From Aliidiomarina minuta (GTDB lineage Bacteria > Pseudomonadota > Gammaproteobacteria > Enterobacterales > Alteromonadaceae), in the NCBI RefSeq assembly GCF_003987145.1, contig NZ_PIPL01000001.1, positions 2,046,001 through 2,110,000 on the forward strand: a stretch of 64,000 nucleotides of DNA, written 5' to 3'. Positions 1 through 12,362 of the stretch are shown here, in pieces (within the stretch, counting starts at the first letter, position 1; every line of letters begins with the position of its first letter). The notes below the pieces were generated by a model. That model had not been told where the DNA came from and did no database searches. It saw only the letters and a list, made by a program, of their open reading frames with translations. The translations under genes were made by a program, and so were the position numbers.

Positions 1-3
1 TGT

Positions 4-246
4 ATGTCACCTTTTTCCAATGCCACGCGCCAGCTTGATACTATCGGCCTGCGCTGCCCTGAACCAGTGATGCTGATTCGAGGCCAGATTCGGCAAATGG
101 CCGAAGGCGACACCTTACTGGTACTTGCCGACGACCCCGCAACCACCCGCGACATACCAGCCTTCTGCCGGTTTATGGAGCATCAATTATTAAACGCTCA
201 AACCGAAGAAGCGCCTTATCAATACCTGATACAAAAAGGCCTGTAA
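4..246 (+). CDS. tusA: TusA-family sulfurtransferase
   Basis: The 80-residue product has the TusA/SirA signature C-P-E-P with the candidate sulfur-carrying cysteine at residue 18, followed by the compact alpha/beta fold expected of the family. TusA accepts persulfide sulfur from the cysteine desulfurase IscS and passes it on for 2-thiouridine synthesis in tRNA and for other sulfur transfers in the cytoplasm. The length matches the family (about 80 residues). The ATG lies 3 bases from the window edge, so its ribosome binding site cannot be seen and a slightly longer start cannot be excluded. It converges on the acetyltransferase gene with only 3 bases between the stop codons. Confidence 0.88.
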   Translation: MSPFSNATRQLDTIGLRCPEPVMLIRGQIRQMAEGDTLLVLADDPATTRDIPAFCRFMEHQLLNAQTEEAPYQYLIQKGL

Positions 247-249
247 GGG

Positions 250-729
250 CTAGAGTTTTAGTTCCCAAAATTCAGCAGCCCCCAATTGAGGATCAAGCTG
301 ATAAGGCTTAAAACCAAAGCGACGATACGCATGCCGGGCCCTGTCATTGCCGGTCAGCACCTCAAGCGTTACTTTACAGCAGTCTCTTTCACGCGCCTTC
401 TCCGCTACTTGCTGCATTAAAGCCTGAGCTATTCCTTCGCCACGGTACTCTTTAAGCACTGCAACATCGTGGATATTACATAAGGGTTGGGCTGCAAAGG
501 TGGAAAAACCTTCCACACAGTTTGCCAGCCCGACGGGTTTATCATCCAGATAAGCTATAAAGCTGTAGACCCCCGGCTGCGCCAGCATTTTCTCGATTAG
601 CGTAGCCCGGGTTCGTTCGGGCAATGGCGAACCGCCGCCCATAGGATCACGAGAGTATGCATCCAGAAGCTCAATCAGGGCCCTGGCCTGCTCCGGATTT
701 TTATAATCAACCATTTCTATTCGTAACAT
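250..729 (-). CDS. GNAT-family N-acetyltransferase
   Basis: The 159-residue protein has the GNAT fold. A central strand (NIHDVAVLKEYRG) leads into the acetyl-CoA pyrophosphate-binding motif R-G-E-G-I-A near residues 93-100, and a C-terminal segment (RARHAYRRFGFKPY) is typical of motif B. It should transfer an acetyl group from acetyl-CoA to an amine, but nothing in the sequence identifies the substrate. The start ATG is preceded by purine-rich GGGGAG and AGGA stretches. It stands alone, divergent from glyQ. Confidence 0.85.
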   Translation of the reverse strand: MLRIEMVDYKNPEQARALIELLDAYSRDPMGGGSPLPERTRATLIEKMLAQPGVYSFIAYLDDKPVGLANCVEGFSTFAAQPLCNIHDVAVLKEYRGEGIAQALMQQVAEKARERDCCKVTLEVLTGNDRARHAYRRFGFKPYQLDPQLGAAEFWELKL

Positions 730-884
730 TTCCTGTAACTCCCCTGTAATCGTAAAGCGTGCCTTTAGGCAGTGAGCATTTTATTATGGCACTGGCTATG
801 GCATGAAAACAACGAAAGGCCCGGGTTGAATCGGCCCGATTCTTCGCAAAACAGGCGAAAAGCTTTAACGGCAAGCCCTGAGCC

Positions 885-915
885 CTGTAAAAGACGGGCA
901 ATATCAGGCTATAAT
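885..915 (+). promoter_or_regulatory. Candidate sigma70 promoter of glyQS
   Basis: A perfect TATAAT lies at 910-915, about 53 bases before the glyQ ATG. The only -35-like hexamer is CTGTAA at 885-890, a poor match with a 19-base spacer. The -10 is convincing by itself, the -35 is not. A near-perfect palindrome (AATCGGCCCGATT, 829-841) lies further upstream and has no known role. Confidence 0.4.
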
Positions 916-967
916 CGGGTCATATTTGCCGCTGGCGAACTGAGCACGCAAACGAGTTGGGTACCTT

Positions 968-1888
968 ATGGATAAATTTGACGTTAAAACTTTTCAGGGT
1001 TTAATTCTGGCCCTGCAGGATTACTGGGCGCAACAAGGCTGTGCCATTGTGCAGCCCCTTGATATGGAAGTGGGCGCGGGCACTTTTCACCCTCAGACGT
1101 TTCTGCGCTCCATCGGGCCAGAACCGGCAAATTTTGCTTATGTGCAGCCGTGTCGCCGCCCCACAGATGGTCGTTATGGCGAGAACCCTAACCGACTGCA
1201 ACACTACTATCAGTTCCAGGTGCTGCTCAAGCCCTCGCCTTCGAATATTCAGGAGCTCTATCTGGACTCGCTGCGCATGCTTGGGTTTGACCCTTTGGTA
1301 CATGATATACGTTTTGTTGAAGACAACTGGGAGTCGCCCACGCTAGGTGCCTGGGGTCTTGGCTGGGAAGTCTGGCTTAACGGCATGGAAGTCACTCAGT
1401 TCACTTATTTCCAGCAAGTCGGCGGCCTCGAATGCCGGCCCGTAGCCGGAGAAATCACTTATGGTCTTGAGCGCCTCGCTATGTACATTCAGGGCGTCGA
1501 CAGCATTTATGATTTAGTCTGGACAGACGGGCCTCGTGGCAAAATTCTGTACGGCGATGTCTTTCATCAGAATGAAGTGGAACAATCCACCTATAACTTC
1601 GAATATGCCGACGTCGACGTGCTTTTTGCCCGCTTTGATGCCTGTGAAAAAGAATGCAATCTGCTGATAGAACACAATCTGCCCCTCCCAGCTTATGAGC
1701 AGGTAATGCGCGCATCTCATGCCTTTAATTTATTGGACGCCCGTCACGCGATTTCAGTCACTGAGCGGCAACGTTACATATTACGTGTACGCAGCATGGC
1801 CAAAGCCTGCGCAGAATCCTATTTTGCAGCTCGTGAAGCCCTTGGCTTTCCGCTGGCAGCCAGCGCCACAACTGACGAAACAGCATAA
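968..1888 (+). CDS. glyQ: Glycyl-tRNA synthetase alpha subunit
   Basis: The 306-residue protein begins with the conserved [17 protein letters not shown] block and continues through the class II catalytic core of the bacterial alpha2beta2 glycyl-tRNA synthetase (family length about 300). It activates glycine with ATP and, with the beta subunit, charges tRNA-Gly in the cytoplasm. The segment [19 protein letters not shown], which contributes to the active site, is intact. glyS follows after 14 bases, so the two are cotranscribed. No strong Shine-Dalgarno is visible before the ATG. Confidence 0.97.
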   Translation: MDKFDVKTFQGLILALQDYWAQQGCAIVQPLDMEVGAGTFHPQTFLRSIGPEPANFAYVQPCRRPTDGRYGENPNRLQHYYQFQVLLKPSPSNIQELYLDSLRMLGFDPLVHDIRFVEDNWESPTLGAWGLGWEVWLNGMEVTQFTYFQQVGGLECRPVAGEITYGLERLAMYIQGVDSIYDLVWTDGPRGKILYGDVFHQNEVEQSTYNFEYADVDVLFARFDACEKECNLLIEHNLPLPAYEQVMRASHAFNLLDARHAISVTERQRYILRVRSMAKACAESYFAAREALGFPLAASATTDETA

Positions 1889-1902
1889 GGAAATCAGGGA
1901 CT

Positions 1903-3969
1903 ATGAATACGCACGATTTACTTATTGAACTTGGCACTGAAGAGTTGCCGCCTAAGTCATTATCCACCTTGAGCACCAGCTTCAGTGCCAGCATTGAAAG
2001 CCAGCTCAAAGAAAGTGAGTTAGCATTCACTTCGGTTAAGGGGCTTAACAGCCCGAGGCGGCTGGCCGTGATTGTTGAAAACCTTCAGGCAGAACAAAGC
2101 GATAAAGAAGTTGAAAAAAGAGGCCCCGCTGTACAGGTTGCTTTCGACGAGCAAGGCATGCCAACTAAAGCCGCACTTGGTTGGGCTCGCGGTAATGGCA
2201 TCAGCATCGAAGAAGCTGGCCGGCTGAAAACAGATAAAGGCGAATGGTTACTACATAAGGCTCTGGAAAAAGGAAAGCCAGTGACCTCTTTGCTGCCAGA
2301 GATGATTGAAAAGGCTATTAAACAATTACCGATAGCCCGGCCCATGCGCTGGGGTAATAGCAATCATAGCTTTATCCGGCCCGTTCACCAGCTAACTATT
2401 CTTTATGCTGGCCAAGTGGTAGAAGGCAGTATCATGGGCATCTCGAGCAGTAATAAGGTGACCGGTCACCGATTCCACCATCCTGAACTCGTCGCTATAA
2501 AATCAGCCTCCAGCTACATTGAACAGATGGCAGAAGCCCACGTGTTGGTTGACTTTGAGCAACGAAAAGCGACTATCCGGGAGCAAATTGAGGAACTAGC
2601 CGAGCAGGAAGGTGCATCACCAATAATGGACGAGGACTTACTTGACGAAGTAACCGCTCTGGTAGAATGGCCAGTTGCTCATGTTGCCAGTTTTGACGAC
2701 TCCTTTCTGCAGGTACCCAAAGAAGCCCTTATCTACACCATGAAGGATGATCAGCGTTATTTTCCATTGCAAACCGATAAAGGAGAACTGCTACCGCGCT
2801 TCATCTTTATCAGTAATATCGAAAGTAAAGATCCTGAGCAGGTTATTCAGGGCAATCAGAAAGTTGTACGGCCAAGGCTTGCTGATGCAGAGTTTTTCTT
2901 TACTACAGACCAGAAAAAGCCGCTGCACCAACGCGTCGAAAAACTGCATTCTATTCTTTTTCAGAAGCAACTTGGGACCTTAGGCGACAAAGCCGAACGC
3001 CTTTCCCTTCTTGCCGGCGCTATTGCGTCTGAATTAAACGATGACGTAAATGCAGCCACCCGGGCTGGTCTGTTGTCGAAAGCAGACCTGGTAACCGATA
3101 TGGTCATGGAATTCCCCGAAGTTCAGGGCGTGATGGGCATGCACTATGCGCGCTTAAATGGGGAGTCTGAATTAGTTGCTGAAGCGATAGAAGCTCATTA
3201 CCACCCTCGTTTTGCTGGCGATAGTCTGCCACAAAGTACAGTGGGTTGTGCTGTTGCGCTGGCCGACAAACTTGACACCCTGGCCGGAATTTTTGGTATA
3301 GGTCAAACCCCGAAAGGTGACCGCGACCCCTTCGCACTGCGACGTGCAGCAATAGGAATGCTCCGGATTCTGGTTGAGAAAAAACTGCCATTAGATCTCA
3401 CCACCCTGGTAGAGAAAGCCATTCACGGTTACGGCGATAAAATCAAAGCAACTGATAACCTGGTAGAACAGATTGTAGATTTTCTATTAGGCCGCTTTCG
3501 TGCCTTATATCAGGAACAAGGCGTAGAAGTGGACGTGGTGCAAGCCGTGTTGGCACGCCGCCCAACGGTAGCTTACGATTTTGATAACAGAGTACAGGCC
3601 GTGAGTCGCTTCCGTCAGCGCGATGAAGCCATTGCCCTGGCTGCAGCCAATAAACGTGTTGGTAATATTTTAGCTAAAGCGGATAACATTGCCTCGCAGG
3701 TAGACCCAGAGTTACTGAAGGAGGACGCGGAGAAAGCTCTGTATAAGACGCTAAGCGACGTAACAAACGAAGTCCATGTAGCAACCGAGAATGGCGACTA
3801 CGATAAAGCACTGGCCCTTCTGGCTGGCCTTCGTGCTGATGTCGATGAGTTCTTTGATAAGGTGATGGTAAACGATGACGATAAAGCCGTTCGCGAGAAC
3901 CGACTTGCCTTGTTAAAGCAGCTACGCGAACAGTTTCTGAATATCGCTGACATCTCTTTACTTCAGTAA
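1903..3969 (+). CDS. glyS: Glycyl-tRNA synthetase beta subunit
   Basis: The 688-residue protein has the family's N-terminal block [15 protein letters not shown] and the HD-like central region with [13 protein letters not shown] residues ([13 protein letters not shown]). The C-terminal DALR-like anticodon-binding domain includes [14 protein letters not shown]. Length equals that of the Escherichia coli subunit. It binds tRNA-Gly and is needed with GlyQ for aminoacylation. It is the second gene of the glyQS operon, which ends at a hairpin at 3994-4019. The ATG follows an AAGGAAATCAGGGA purine-rich stretch. Confidence 0.97.
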   Translation: MNTHDLLIELGTEELPPKSLSTLSTSFSASIESQLKESELAFTSVKGLNSPRRLAVIVENLQAEQSDKEVEKRGPAVQVAFDEQGMPTKAALGWARGNGISIEEAGRLKTDKGEWLLHKALEKGKPVTSLLPEMIEKAIKQLPIARPMRWGNSNHSFIRPVHQLTILYAGQVVEGSIMGISSSNKVTGHRFHHPELVAIKSASSYIEQMAEAHVLVDFEQRKATIREQIEELAEQEGASPIMDEDLLDEVTALVEWPVAHVASFDDSFLQVPKEALIYTMKDDQRYFPLQTDKGELLPRFIFISNIESKDPEQVIQGNQKVVRPRLADAEFFFTTDQKKPLHQRVEKLHSILFQKQLGTLGDKAERLSLLAGAIASELNDDVNAATRAGLLSKADLVTDMVMEFPEVQGVMGMHYARLNGESELVAEAIEAHYHPRFAGDSLPQSTVGCAVALADKLDTLAGIFGIGQTPKGDRDPFALRRAAIGMLRILVEKKLPLDLTTLVEKAIHGYGDKIKATDNLVEQIVDFLLGRFRALYQEQGVEVDVVQAVLARRPTVAYDFDNRVQAVSRFRQRDEAIALAAANKRVGNILAKADNIASQVDPELLKEDAEKALYKTLSDVTNEVHVATENGDYDKALALLAGLRADVDEFFDKVMVNDDDKAVRENRLALLKQLREQFLNIADISLLQ

Positions 3970-3993
3970 ATTACTTGAGTAAACAGCAACAAC

Positions 3994-4019
3994 AAAAAGG
4001 GTCTTTAAGACCCTTTTTG
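3994..4019. terminator. Bidirectional terminator between glyS and hydrolase
   Basis: The arms AAAAAGGGTC and GACCCTTTTT enclose a five-base TTTAA loop. The A-run and T-run give U tracts in both directions, so the hairpin can end both glyQS and the convergent hydrolase gene. The hydrolase stop codon lies inside the hairpin. Confidence 0.85.
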
Positions 4020-5129
4020 TATTCTTTCCAGCCAAAAGCGCCAGGTACCATAGTCATCTGTTGACCACAAAATCATTGCATGGTGTGAACGCGGCTGAAC
4101 CGCATGAAACTCAACTTTGCCCGCTTCCAACTGACGTAATTTAGCAAACGGAGATACCGCGTCGTTTTTTGATCCCATAATCAGTACTGGAATATCTAAC
4201 TCAGCGACATGCTGAACAACTGCCGTATCCTCTTTAGGTGTGCCCGCTTCATTTAATGCGTAGTTAGCACCCCGTTTTAAAGCTCCCTGCGTTACCCAAT
4301 GAGCCGCCCGACTGTAAGCGCGCCCCGCATCCACAAAGGCATCTTCAAATGCCAGCATAGGTGCCAGTAGTAGTAAGCTTTGCACCTGGTCGTTTTTACG
4401 TGCCACATGCACCCCAGTAGTGCCACCCATAGACATACCAGCAAGATGCACAGGTCCCGGATTGTCCAGATTGTCTATTAAGTTGCTAATGAGTTCAGCA
4501 TCCGGTTTGCCGCTAAAAGAAAATTCACCTTGTGAATCACCATGACCATAAAGGTCAACAAGAACTACATCAAAACCGGAAAACCGTATGCTTTCGGCAA
4601 TAAAGAATAAAGACTTCTTATTAGTACGAAAGCCGTGCATCAAAATATAAGTGCCCTTCTTCGCCGGGACATCGCCATCCAGTAACAGGTTAACCTCATC
4701 CAGGCCACGCACGGTTTCCAGTTCGACACGATACTCCATGGCAATACGACGCGTTCGGTCCTGGGCCGTCTTTTCAGCCTGAGGCCAGGTTCTCATTTTA
4801 ACTTCCATGGCTTCGGTAGCTATAGGCAGCCCAGCCTCTTCCCACTCTTTAACAACTGAAGCCCATTGAGCTCTACTTTGATTGTCGTAAGCAGCTGCAG
4901 ACATAAAAGCCATACAGCCAGTCCGGGCATTGCTTAATTCCGGGCATATAAGATCATGATGGTAATTTAAATCAGTCCAACTTTGTTCTGGAATGACATC
5001 CAGATCTAACATTGGAGGGTCCAGAGCCTGGCGTCCGATGATACTGGCACAACCGCTTATCAAAATAACAAGAAGCAAAACTACGGATGCTTTTATCAGG
5101 CGTAAAGGTAATATCATTATTGTTATCAC
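4005..5129 (-). CDS. Alpha/beta hydrolase lipoprotein
   Basis: The protein (374 residues from a GTG at 5129, 370 from the ATG at 5117) starts with a hydrophobic signal ending in the lipobox I-S-G-C, so it is probably a lipidated envelope protein. The alpha/beta hydrolase core shows the oxyanion segment ILMHGFRTNK, a strand-and-turn VVLVDLYGHGDSQG and the nucleophile elbow G-M-S-M-G-G. A late SHHAM segment could provide the catalytic histidine. The fold suggests an esterase or lipase-like activity, but the substrate is unknown. Neither start has a good Shine-Dalgarno. It is a single-gene unit. Confidence 0.8.
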   Translation of the reverse strand: MITIMILPLRLIKASVVLLLVILISGCASIIGRQALDPPMLDLDVIPEQSWTDLNYHHDLICPELSNARTGCMAFMSAAAYDNQSRAQWASVVKEWEEAGLPIATEAMEVKMRTWPQAEKTAQDRTRRIAMEYRVELETVRGLDEVNLLLDGDVPAKKGTYILMHGFRTNKKSLFFIAESIRFSGFDVVLVDLYGHGDSQGEFSFSGKPDAELISNLIDNLDNPGPVHLAGMSMGGTTGVHVARKNDQVQSLLLLAPMLAFEDAFVDAGRAYSRAAHWVTQGALKRGANYALNEAGTPKEDTAVVQHVAELDIPVLIMGSKNDAVSPFAKLRQLEAGKVEFHAVQPRSHHAMILWSTDDYGTWRFWLERIQKGS

Positions 5130-5213
5130 TCATTATCTGCAGTTAAGTAAGATATTAAGAATAAAGGAATTCTATAAGAAAGGTAAGCATTACCAGGTAC
5201 AAATACCGGGTAC

Positions 5214-5254
5214 AAAAAAGCGGGAACAGGCTTTAGGCCGGCTCCCGCTTTTTT
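5214..5254 (-). terminator. Terminator of the dnaA-dnaN-recF-gyrB operon
   Basis: The arms AAAAAAGCGGGA (5214-5225) and TCCCGCTTTTTT (5243-5254) form a 12-bp stem with a 17-base internal region. It lies 15 bases beyond the gyrB stop and carries a U tract on the minus strand. Confidence 0.85.
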
Positions 5255-5269
5255 CATTAAACAATCACG

Positions 5270-7687
<2,418 letters not shown>

Positions 7688-7706
7688 TTATATTCCCACT
7701 CGTGTC

Positions 7707-8792
7707 TTAAATTGTTCCATGTTCCACGTGGAACAATCGATTATCGGTATCGCTAAAGTGTGGCGTGATTTTTTTCTCATCTATAGCCGTTATAAAAACC
7801 TGGCTTCCACTATCTATTAACGCGTTACACAACTCTCTTTGATTAAATTCGTCCAACTCCGCGGGAAGGTCGTCCACTAAAAAGACGCAAGCCTGCCCCC
7901 GATGACTCTGATAGTCGCGACCCTGTACTAAACGAAGGGCCGAAACCAATAATTTCAACTGGCCTCTGGATAAACGCTCCCTGGCGTCCACACCGTCTGC
8001 CTTTATCTGCCACTCAGCTTTATGCGGACCCACTCCGGTAAAGAGCTGTTTTTTGTCCTGTTCTAATCGTTGCTGTAGTGCTTGCTGCAGACTGTGTTCT
8101 TCTCTTAACCAACCATGGTTAAGTTTAAATTTAAAATCATACTGCGGTAAAAATCTATGGCAATACTCGTTTAATAGCGCGTTCAAACCTTCCACATAAG
8201 ACTGTCTGAATGCAGCGACTAACTCTCCAGATGCCGCCAGCTGTTCGTCCCAGTAAGCGCCACCCTGTTTTTCATACTGCCCCTGACGCAATAAGCTATT
8301 ACGCTGCTTCAGCAAACGAACATAACCAGACCAGGCCGAATGAAAAGACTGTTCCACGTGGAACAATCCCCAATCCATAAACTGACGCCTAAGTTTTGGC
8401 CCACCCGTTATGAGTTCAACGCTTTCTGGGGTAATAAGCTGAACCGGCACCAATCGAGCCAAACTGGCAAACTTTGCTGCTTTATCCCCATCAACTTTTA
8501 TCTGAGTATCACCATTTCGAAAACGACGGTAACCTATTTTATGCGTCTCAGGTTCATCGCTATCACTTTGCAGTTGAGCAAACAGCGTGAAAGCGTCCTG
8601 CTCATCCTTGACCAGCTGCCGTATTTGATGGGTTCTGAACGAACGACCAAAACCTAAACAATAAACAGCCTCCAGGAAACTGGTTTTGCCACTCCCATTG
8701 GGCCCACAAATAATATTCACTTGAGGTGCCATTTCGAGCTGAGCACCACTGAAATTTCTAAAATGCTCGATATTCAGGCGTTCAAACCGCAT
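7707..8792 (-). CDS. recF: DNA replication/repair ATPase RecF
   Basis: The 361-residue ABC-type ATPase has the Walker A G-P-N-G-S-G-K-T at residues 30-37, an ABC-signature-like LSRGQLKLL and the Walker B-like FLVDDLPAELD. RecF with RecO and RecR loads RecA at gaps in single-stranded DNA. The gene sits between dnaN (14 bases) and gyrB (22 bases), as in most gammaproteobacteria. Two perfect parS palindromes lie within its coding sequence. They encode the repeated peptide L-F-H-V-E (once as LFHVEQ, once as LFHVEH at the C-terminus). Confidence 0.96.
   Translation of the reverse strand: MRFERLNIEHFRNFSGAQLEMAPQVNIICGPNGSGKTSFLEAVYCLGFGRSFRTHQIRQLVKDEQDAFTLFAQLQSDSDEPETHKIGYRRFRNGDTQIKVDGDKAAKFASLARLVPVQLITPESVELITGGPKLRRQFMDWGLFHVEQSFHSAWSGYVRLLKQRNSLLRQGQYEKQGGAYWDEQLAASGELVAAFRQSYVEGLNALLNEYCHRFLPQYDFKFKLNHGWLREEHSLQQALQQRLEQDKKQLFTGVGPHKAEWQIKADGVDARERLSRGQLKLLVSALRLVQGRDYQSHRGQACVFLVDDLPAELDEFNQRELCNALIDSGSQVFITAIDEKKITPHFSDTDNRLFHVEHGTI
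7720..7735. promoter_or_regulatory. parS site 1 (3' end of recF)
   Basis: TGTTCCACGTGGAACA is a perfect 16-bp palindrome. It matches the form of the ParB-binding parS site known from Pseudomonas and differs from the Bacillus consensus TGTTTCACGTGAAACA at one symmetric pair. It lies in the last codons of recF, in the same window as parA and parB. Confidence 0.9.
8350..8365. promoter_or_regulatory. parS site 2 (middle of recF)
   Basis: This is a second, identical copy of TGTTCCACGTGGAACA, 630 bp from the first and also inside the recF reading frame. Two identical 16-bp palindromes this close together are not expected by chance. A ParB spreading/condensation zone around recF is the simplest explanation. 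Confidence 0.9.
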
Positions 8793-8806
8793 TCAACGTT
8801 TTCGCC

Positions 8807-9907
8807 TTAGAGGCGCATTGGCATGACAACATACAGTGCGGAATCATCCGCGGCGTCCTCAACCAGTGCACTACTATTTGCATCTATTAATGTAAATTTA
8901 ACCGACTCGCCATGTATGGAATTCAAAACATCCAATACATAAGTCACGTTAAATCCGATTTCCAGCGCTTCGCCCTGGTACTCTACTTCAATACTCTCTT
9001 CTGCCTGTTCCTGCTCAGGGTTATTGGCCGTCAGCGCGACTTCGCCGTTGCTCACGTTCATACGTACGCCGCGAAACTTCTCATTAGACAGAATCGACGC
9101 ACGAGCACAGGCACTGCGCAATAATTCTCGATCAGCGATAACCGTTTTATCGCCGCCCTGCGGCAATACCCGGCGATAATCAGGAAAACGGCCATCCAGT
9201 AATTTACTGGTAAAGCTCATGCCTTCATTCACGATACGAATATGGTTCTGGCCAATAGCAACCTGGATAAGGGTATCGTCCTGCTCAAGCAGGCGCATTA
9301 GTTCCGAGACACCTTTACGTGGCACTATCACCTGGCGTTGTGGCAAACCGCTCTGTTCAAGTTGAATGCCAGCCATAGCAAGCCGGTGCCCATCAGTTGC
9401 CACTGTGCGCAACTGATTGTCGTTAACCTCGAATAACATACCATTCAGGTAATAACGCACATCCTGATTAGCCATCGAAAAATGGGTGCGGTCCATCAAA
9501 TGACGCAACTCTCCGCGACCAATCTCAAAACTGACTTCGGCTTCCCATTCGTCAATATCCGGGAATTCCGTGCTCGGCAGGCTACTCAGGGTAAACTTAC
9601 TACGCCCTGAGCGAACTATCACTTTATCGCCACTGGCTTCGACTTTCACATCATTGCCTTCTGGCAAACTACGAACAATATCCAGTAATTTTTTAGCAGG
9701 CACTGTCACTTCACCGGCAACGGCGCCGTCCAAAGCCACCACGGACACAAGTTCGACCTCTAGGTCAGTGCCAGTTAAGCGCAACTCTTCTTCGCTGACC
9801 CGAATTAATACATTGGCTAAAATAGGTAAAGTATGGCGTCGTTCAACCGCACCACTTACAACCTGTAGCGGCTTTAATAACGCATCTCTTGTTATTGTGA
9901 AGTTCAT
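8807..9907 (-). CDS. dnaN: DNA polymerase III beta sliding clamp
   Basis: The 366-residue protein has the three-fold clamp architecture and conserved family segments: N-terminal MNFTITRDALLKPLQVVSG, central YYLNGMLFEV and TDGHRLA, and the C-terminal YVVMPMRL. Length equals E. coli DnaN. It encircles DNA and tethers polymerases and repair factors. It lies 37 bases after dnaA and 14 before recF in one transcription unit. Confidence 0.98.
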   Translation of the reverse strand: MNFTITRDALLKPLQVVSGAVERRHTLPILANVLIRVSEEELRLTGTDLEVELVSVVALDGAVAGEVTVPAKKLLDIVRSLPEGNDVKVEASGDKVIVRSGRSKFTLSSLPSTEFPDIDEWEAEVSFEIGRGELRHLMDRTHFSMANQDVRYYLNGMLFEVNDNQLRTVATDGHRLAMAGIQLEQSGLPQRQVIVPRKGVSELMRLLEQDDTLIQVAIGQNHIRIVNEGMSFTSKLLDGRFPDYRRVLPQGGDKTVIADRELLRSACARASILSNEKFRGVRMNVSNGEVALTANNPEQEQAEESIEVEYQGEALEIGFNVTYVLDVLNSIHGESVKFTLIDANSSALVEDAADDSALYVVMPMRL

Positions 9908-9944
9908 TCGTTATTGCTCCCTTACTGTTATCCGCTACGCCGTA

Positions 9945-11327
9945 TTACACCGACAGGGTACGGTTCAAGTTCCGGTGGTCTTCCTGAATTTCATGTTCAG
10001 ATTCTATCAATTCTTTAATTTTACGACAGGCATGCAAAACGGTGGTGTGGTCGCGACCACCAAAAGCATCACCGATCTCCGGCAGACTGTGGCTGGTCAG
10101 TTCTTTTGCCAGCGCCATCGCCAGTTGCCTTGGCCTCGCAATTGAACGGCTACGACGCTTTGACGTTAAATCAGACACTTTAATATTGTAGTATTCCGCA
10201 ACCGTGCGCTGAATATTATCGATAGTAACCAGCTTTTCCTGCGCTGCGATAAGGTCACGCAAAGCTTCTTTAACGAAATCTATAGTTATATCCCGGCCAG
10301 TCAGGCTCACGTTGACCGCCACCCGATTCAAAGCGCCTTCTAATTCACGTACATGCGACCGCAGACGTTTAGCTATAAAGAACGCGACCTCATGTGGTAA
10401 ACGAATACCGCGTTCTTCGGCCTTGCGCTCCAAAATCGCTACTCGGGTTGGCAATTCAGGTGGCTCGATCGCTACAGTAAGGCCCCAGCCGAAACGCGAC
10501 TTCAAACGGTCATCAACCCCTTCGATTTCTTTAGGATAAACATCGCTCGTTAATATAACCTGTTGATTTCCCTCAAGTAACCAATTGAACGTATGGAAAA
10601 ATTCATCCTGAAAATGTTCTTTGCGGGCAAAAAACTGAACGTCATCAATAAGCAAGGCGTCTACTGAACGGTAACTTTCCTTAAAGGCATCGATTTTATT
10701 GTGCTTCATGGCGTACACCATATCCTGCACAAAACGTTCGGCACGCAGGTAATACACCTTGGCGCCAGGCTTGCGGGCTACAATACCGTTACCTACCGAA
10801 TGCAATAAATGGGTTTTACCTAAACCGGTTCCGCCATAAATAAAAAGCGGGTTATAAGCGCCGCCTGGATTTTCTGCGACTTGCAGTGCAGCCGCTCGTG
10901 CCAGCTGGTTCGATTTACCCTCGACAAAGTTATCAAAAGTATAAGATTTGTGCAGATTGCTGCTTAACAGCGAAATAGGGCGATCCGATTCTTTAGTGCG
11001 GCCATTGTGCTTAGCCCGGGCTGGAGTACTGGAGTTATTGGCAGGCTTGCGCGCTCTGTTACCCGCAACAGGGTCTGCTGAAGAGACCCCACCGACCTTG
11101 AGCTCTACATTGGGTTGGCCATCACCCGCTTCCTCTCGCAGGAAACTAATGATTTGCTCAAGATACTTATCCTTCACCCAGTCCATTACGTAGGTATTCG
11201 GCGCATAGAGAAATAGCGTATTATTCTGCATCTCCACCTGCAAAGGGCGGATCCAGGTATTAAAGTGCTGCATGCTTAACTCGCTCTGTAAACGAGATGA
11301 ACACTGCTGCCAAAGCGACTTACTCAC
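9945..11327 (-). CDS. dnaA: Chromosomal replication initiator DnaA
   Basis: The 460-residue protein has an N-terminal DnaB/DiaA-interaction domain ([10 protein letters not shown]), a variable linker of about residues 80-125, and an AAA+ core. The core carries Walker A GGTGLGKT at 165-172 and Walker [10 protein letters not shown]. The C-terminal DNA-binding domain has the signature [15 protein letters not shown]. It binds TTATNCACA boxes and opens oriC. The start is a GTG preceded by a strong GGAGTGGAG. It heads the dnaA-dnaN-recF-gyrB operon, divergent from rpmH. DnaA boxes in that intergenic region suggest autoregulation. Confidence 0.98.
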   Translation of the reverse strand: MSKSLWQQCSSRLQSELSMQHFNTWIRPLQVEMQNNTLFLYAPNTYVMDWVKDKYLEQIISFLREEAGDGQPNVELKVGGVSSADPVAGNRARKPANNSSTPARAKHNGRTKESDRPISLLSSNLHKSYTFDNFVEGKSNQLARAAALQVAENPGGAYNPLFIYGGTGLGKTHLLHSVGNGIVARKPGAKVYYLRAERFVQDMVYAMKHNKIDAFKESYRSVDALLIDDVQFFARKEHFQDEFFHTFNWLLEGNQQVILTSDVYPKEIEGVDDRLKSRFGWGLTVAIEPPELPTRVAILERKAEERGIRLPHEVAFFIAKRLRSHVRELEGALNRVAVNVSLTGRDITIDFVKEALRDLIAAQEKLVTIDNIQRTVAEYYNIKVSDLTSKRRSRSIARPRQLAMALAKELTSHSLPEIGDAFGGRDHTTVLHACRKIKELIESEHEIQEDHRNLNRTLSV

Positions 11328-11470
11328 GCTCCACTCCTGTATTCCTTATGCTTTATAAGACGGGTTCAGGCTCAGCTTTATAATAATAAAAACACCGCGC
11401 TGAGCGCATTCTACTTTTGCTTCCGATCAATCGCCCATTCTACGAAATTACAGCCTCACAAGCCAGCCAT

Positions 11471-11498
11471 TTACCCACAATTTATAAAGTTATCCACA
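11471..11498 (+). promoter_or_regulatory. DnaA boxes upstream of dnaA
   Basis: A perfect DnaA box TTATCCACA lies at 11490-11498, and a one-mismatch box TTACCCACA lies 19 bases upstream at 11471-11479 in the same orientation. They are between the divergent dnaA and rpmH genes, where DnaA-mediated repression of dnaA is known in related bacteria. They lack the GATC cluster and 13-mers of the main origin. Confidence 0.7.
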
Positions 11499-11519
11499 GC
11501 GATTGATGATCACTTTTTA

Positions 11520-11727
<208 letters not shown>

Positions 11728-11755
11728 GTTCAGTGCTTTATACTCAGGTCTCTGA

Positions 11756-12127
11756 GTGACTCGTAATACATATCCTCGGGAGTTACGTCTGCTAACTCCC
11801 GCTGATTTTCAATTGGTTTTTGATAATCCTCCAGTTAAAGCTGTTACCGCTCAGGTGACCGTGCTTGCACAACCGAACACTCTCCCACACCCACGTCTTG
11901 GCATTACTGTCAGTAAAAAGCGTGCGCGTCTGGCAGTGCAACGCAACCGTATAAAAAGAATTATGCGTGAAACTTATCGGTTACAGCAGCACAAACTGCC
12001 AGGGTTTGATATTATCGTCATCGCAAAACCGGGCATCACCAATTTAGACAACCCGGCATTGCACGATCTGATGAACTATCTATGGCAAAAGTTAAGCAAG
12101 CGCTGCAAGCAATACCAATCGCGTTAA
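11756..12127 (+). CDS. rnpA: Ribonuclease P protein component
   Basis: The 123-residue basic protein carries the RNase P signature R-N-R-I-K-R and the N-terminal [13 protein letters not shown]. It binds the catalytic RNA of RNase P and helps mature tRNA 5' ends. The start is a GTG. An in-frame TGA immediately precedes it, so no longer start is possible. It follows rpmH by 28 bases, and its 3' end overlaps yidD by 46 bases in another frame. Confidence 0.96.
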   Translation: MTRNTYPRELRLLTPADFQLVFDNPPVKAVTAQVTVLAQPNTLPHPRLGITVSKKRARLAVQRNRIKRIMRETYRLQQHKLPGFDIIVIAKPGITNLDNPALHDLMNYLWQKLSKRCKQYQSR

Positions 12128-12360
12128 TTCGCGGGTACCAGCTTATTATAAGCCCTCTTTTAGGGCCACGCTGCCGCTTTATGCCTACCTGTTCAGAATA
12201 TGCTATCCAGGCAATTCGCCTGCACGGCGTGGTAAAAGGAAGCTGGTTAGCTCTTAAGCGCATCGGCAAATGTCATCCCGGTAACCCCGGCGGCTTTGAC
12301 CCGGTGCCTGGCTCGCAACTTGAAGCGGAAACGCAAGATAGGCAACAAGAGACGAAGTAA
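12082..12360 (+). CDS. yidD: Membrane protein insertion efficiency factor YidD
   Basis: The 92-residue protein has the family core [18 protein letters not shown], the conserved PTCSEYA and the [14 protein letters not shown] block with conserved cysteines. YidD is a small membrane-associated protein that assists YidC-dependent insertion of inner-membrane proteins. It overlaps rnpA at its start and is followed 2 bases later by yidC, an arrangement conserved widely. Confidence 0.95.
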   Translation: MAKVKQALQAIPIALIRGYQLIISPLLGPRCRFMPTCSEYAIQAIRLHGVVKGSWLALKRIGKCHPGNPGGFDPVPGSQLEAETQDRQQETK

Positions 12361-12362
12361 TT

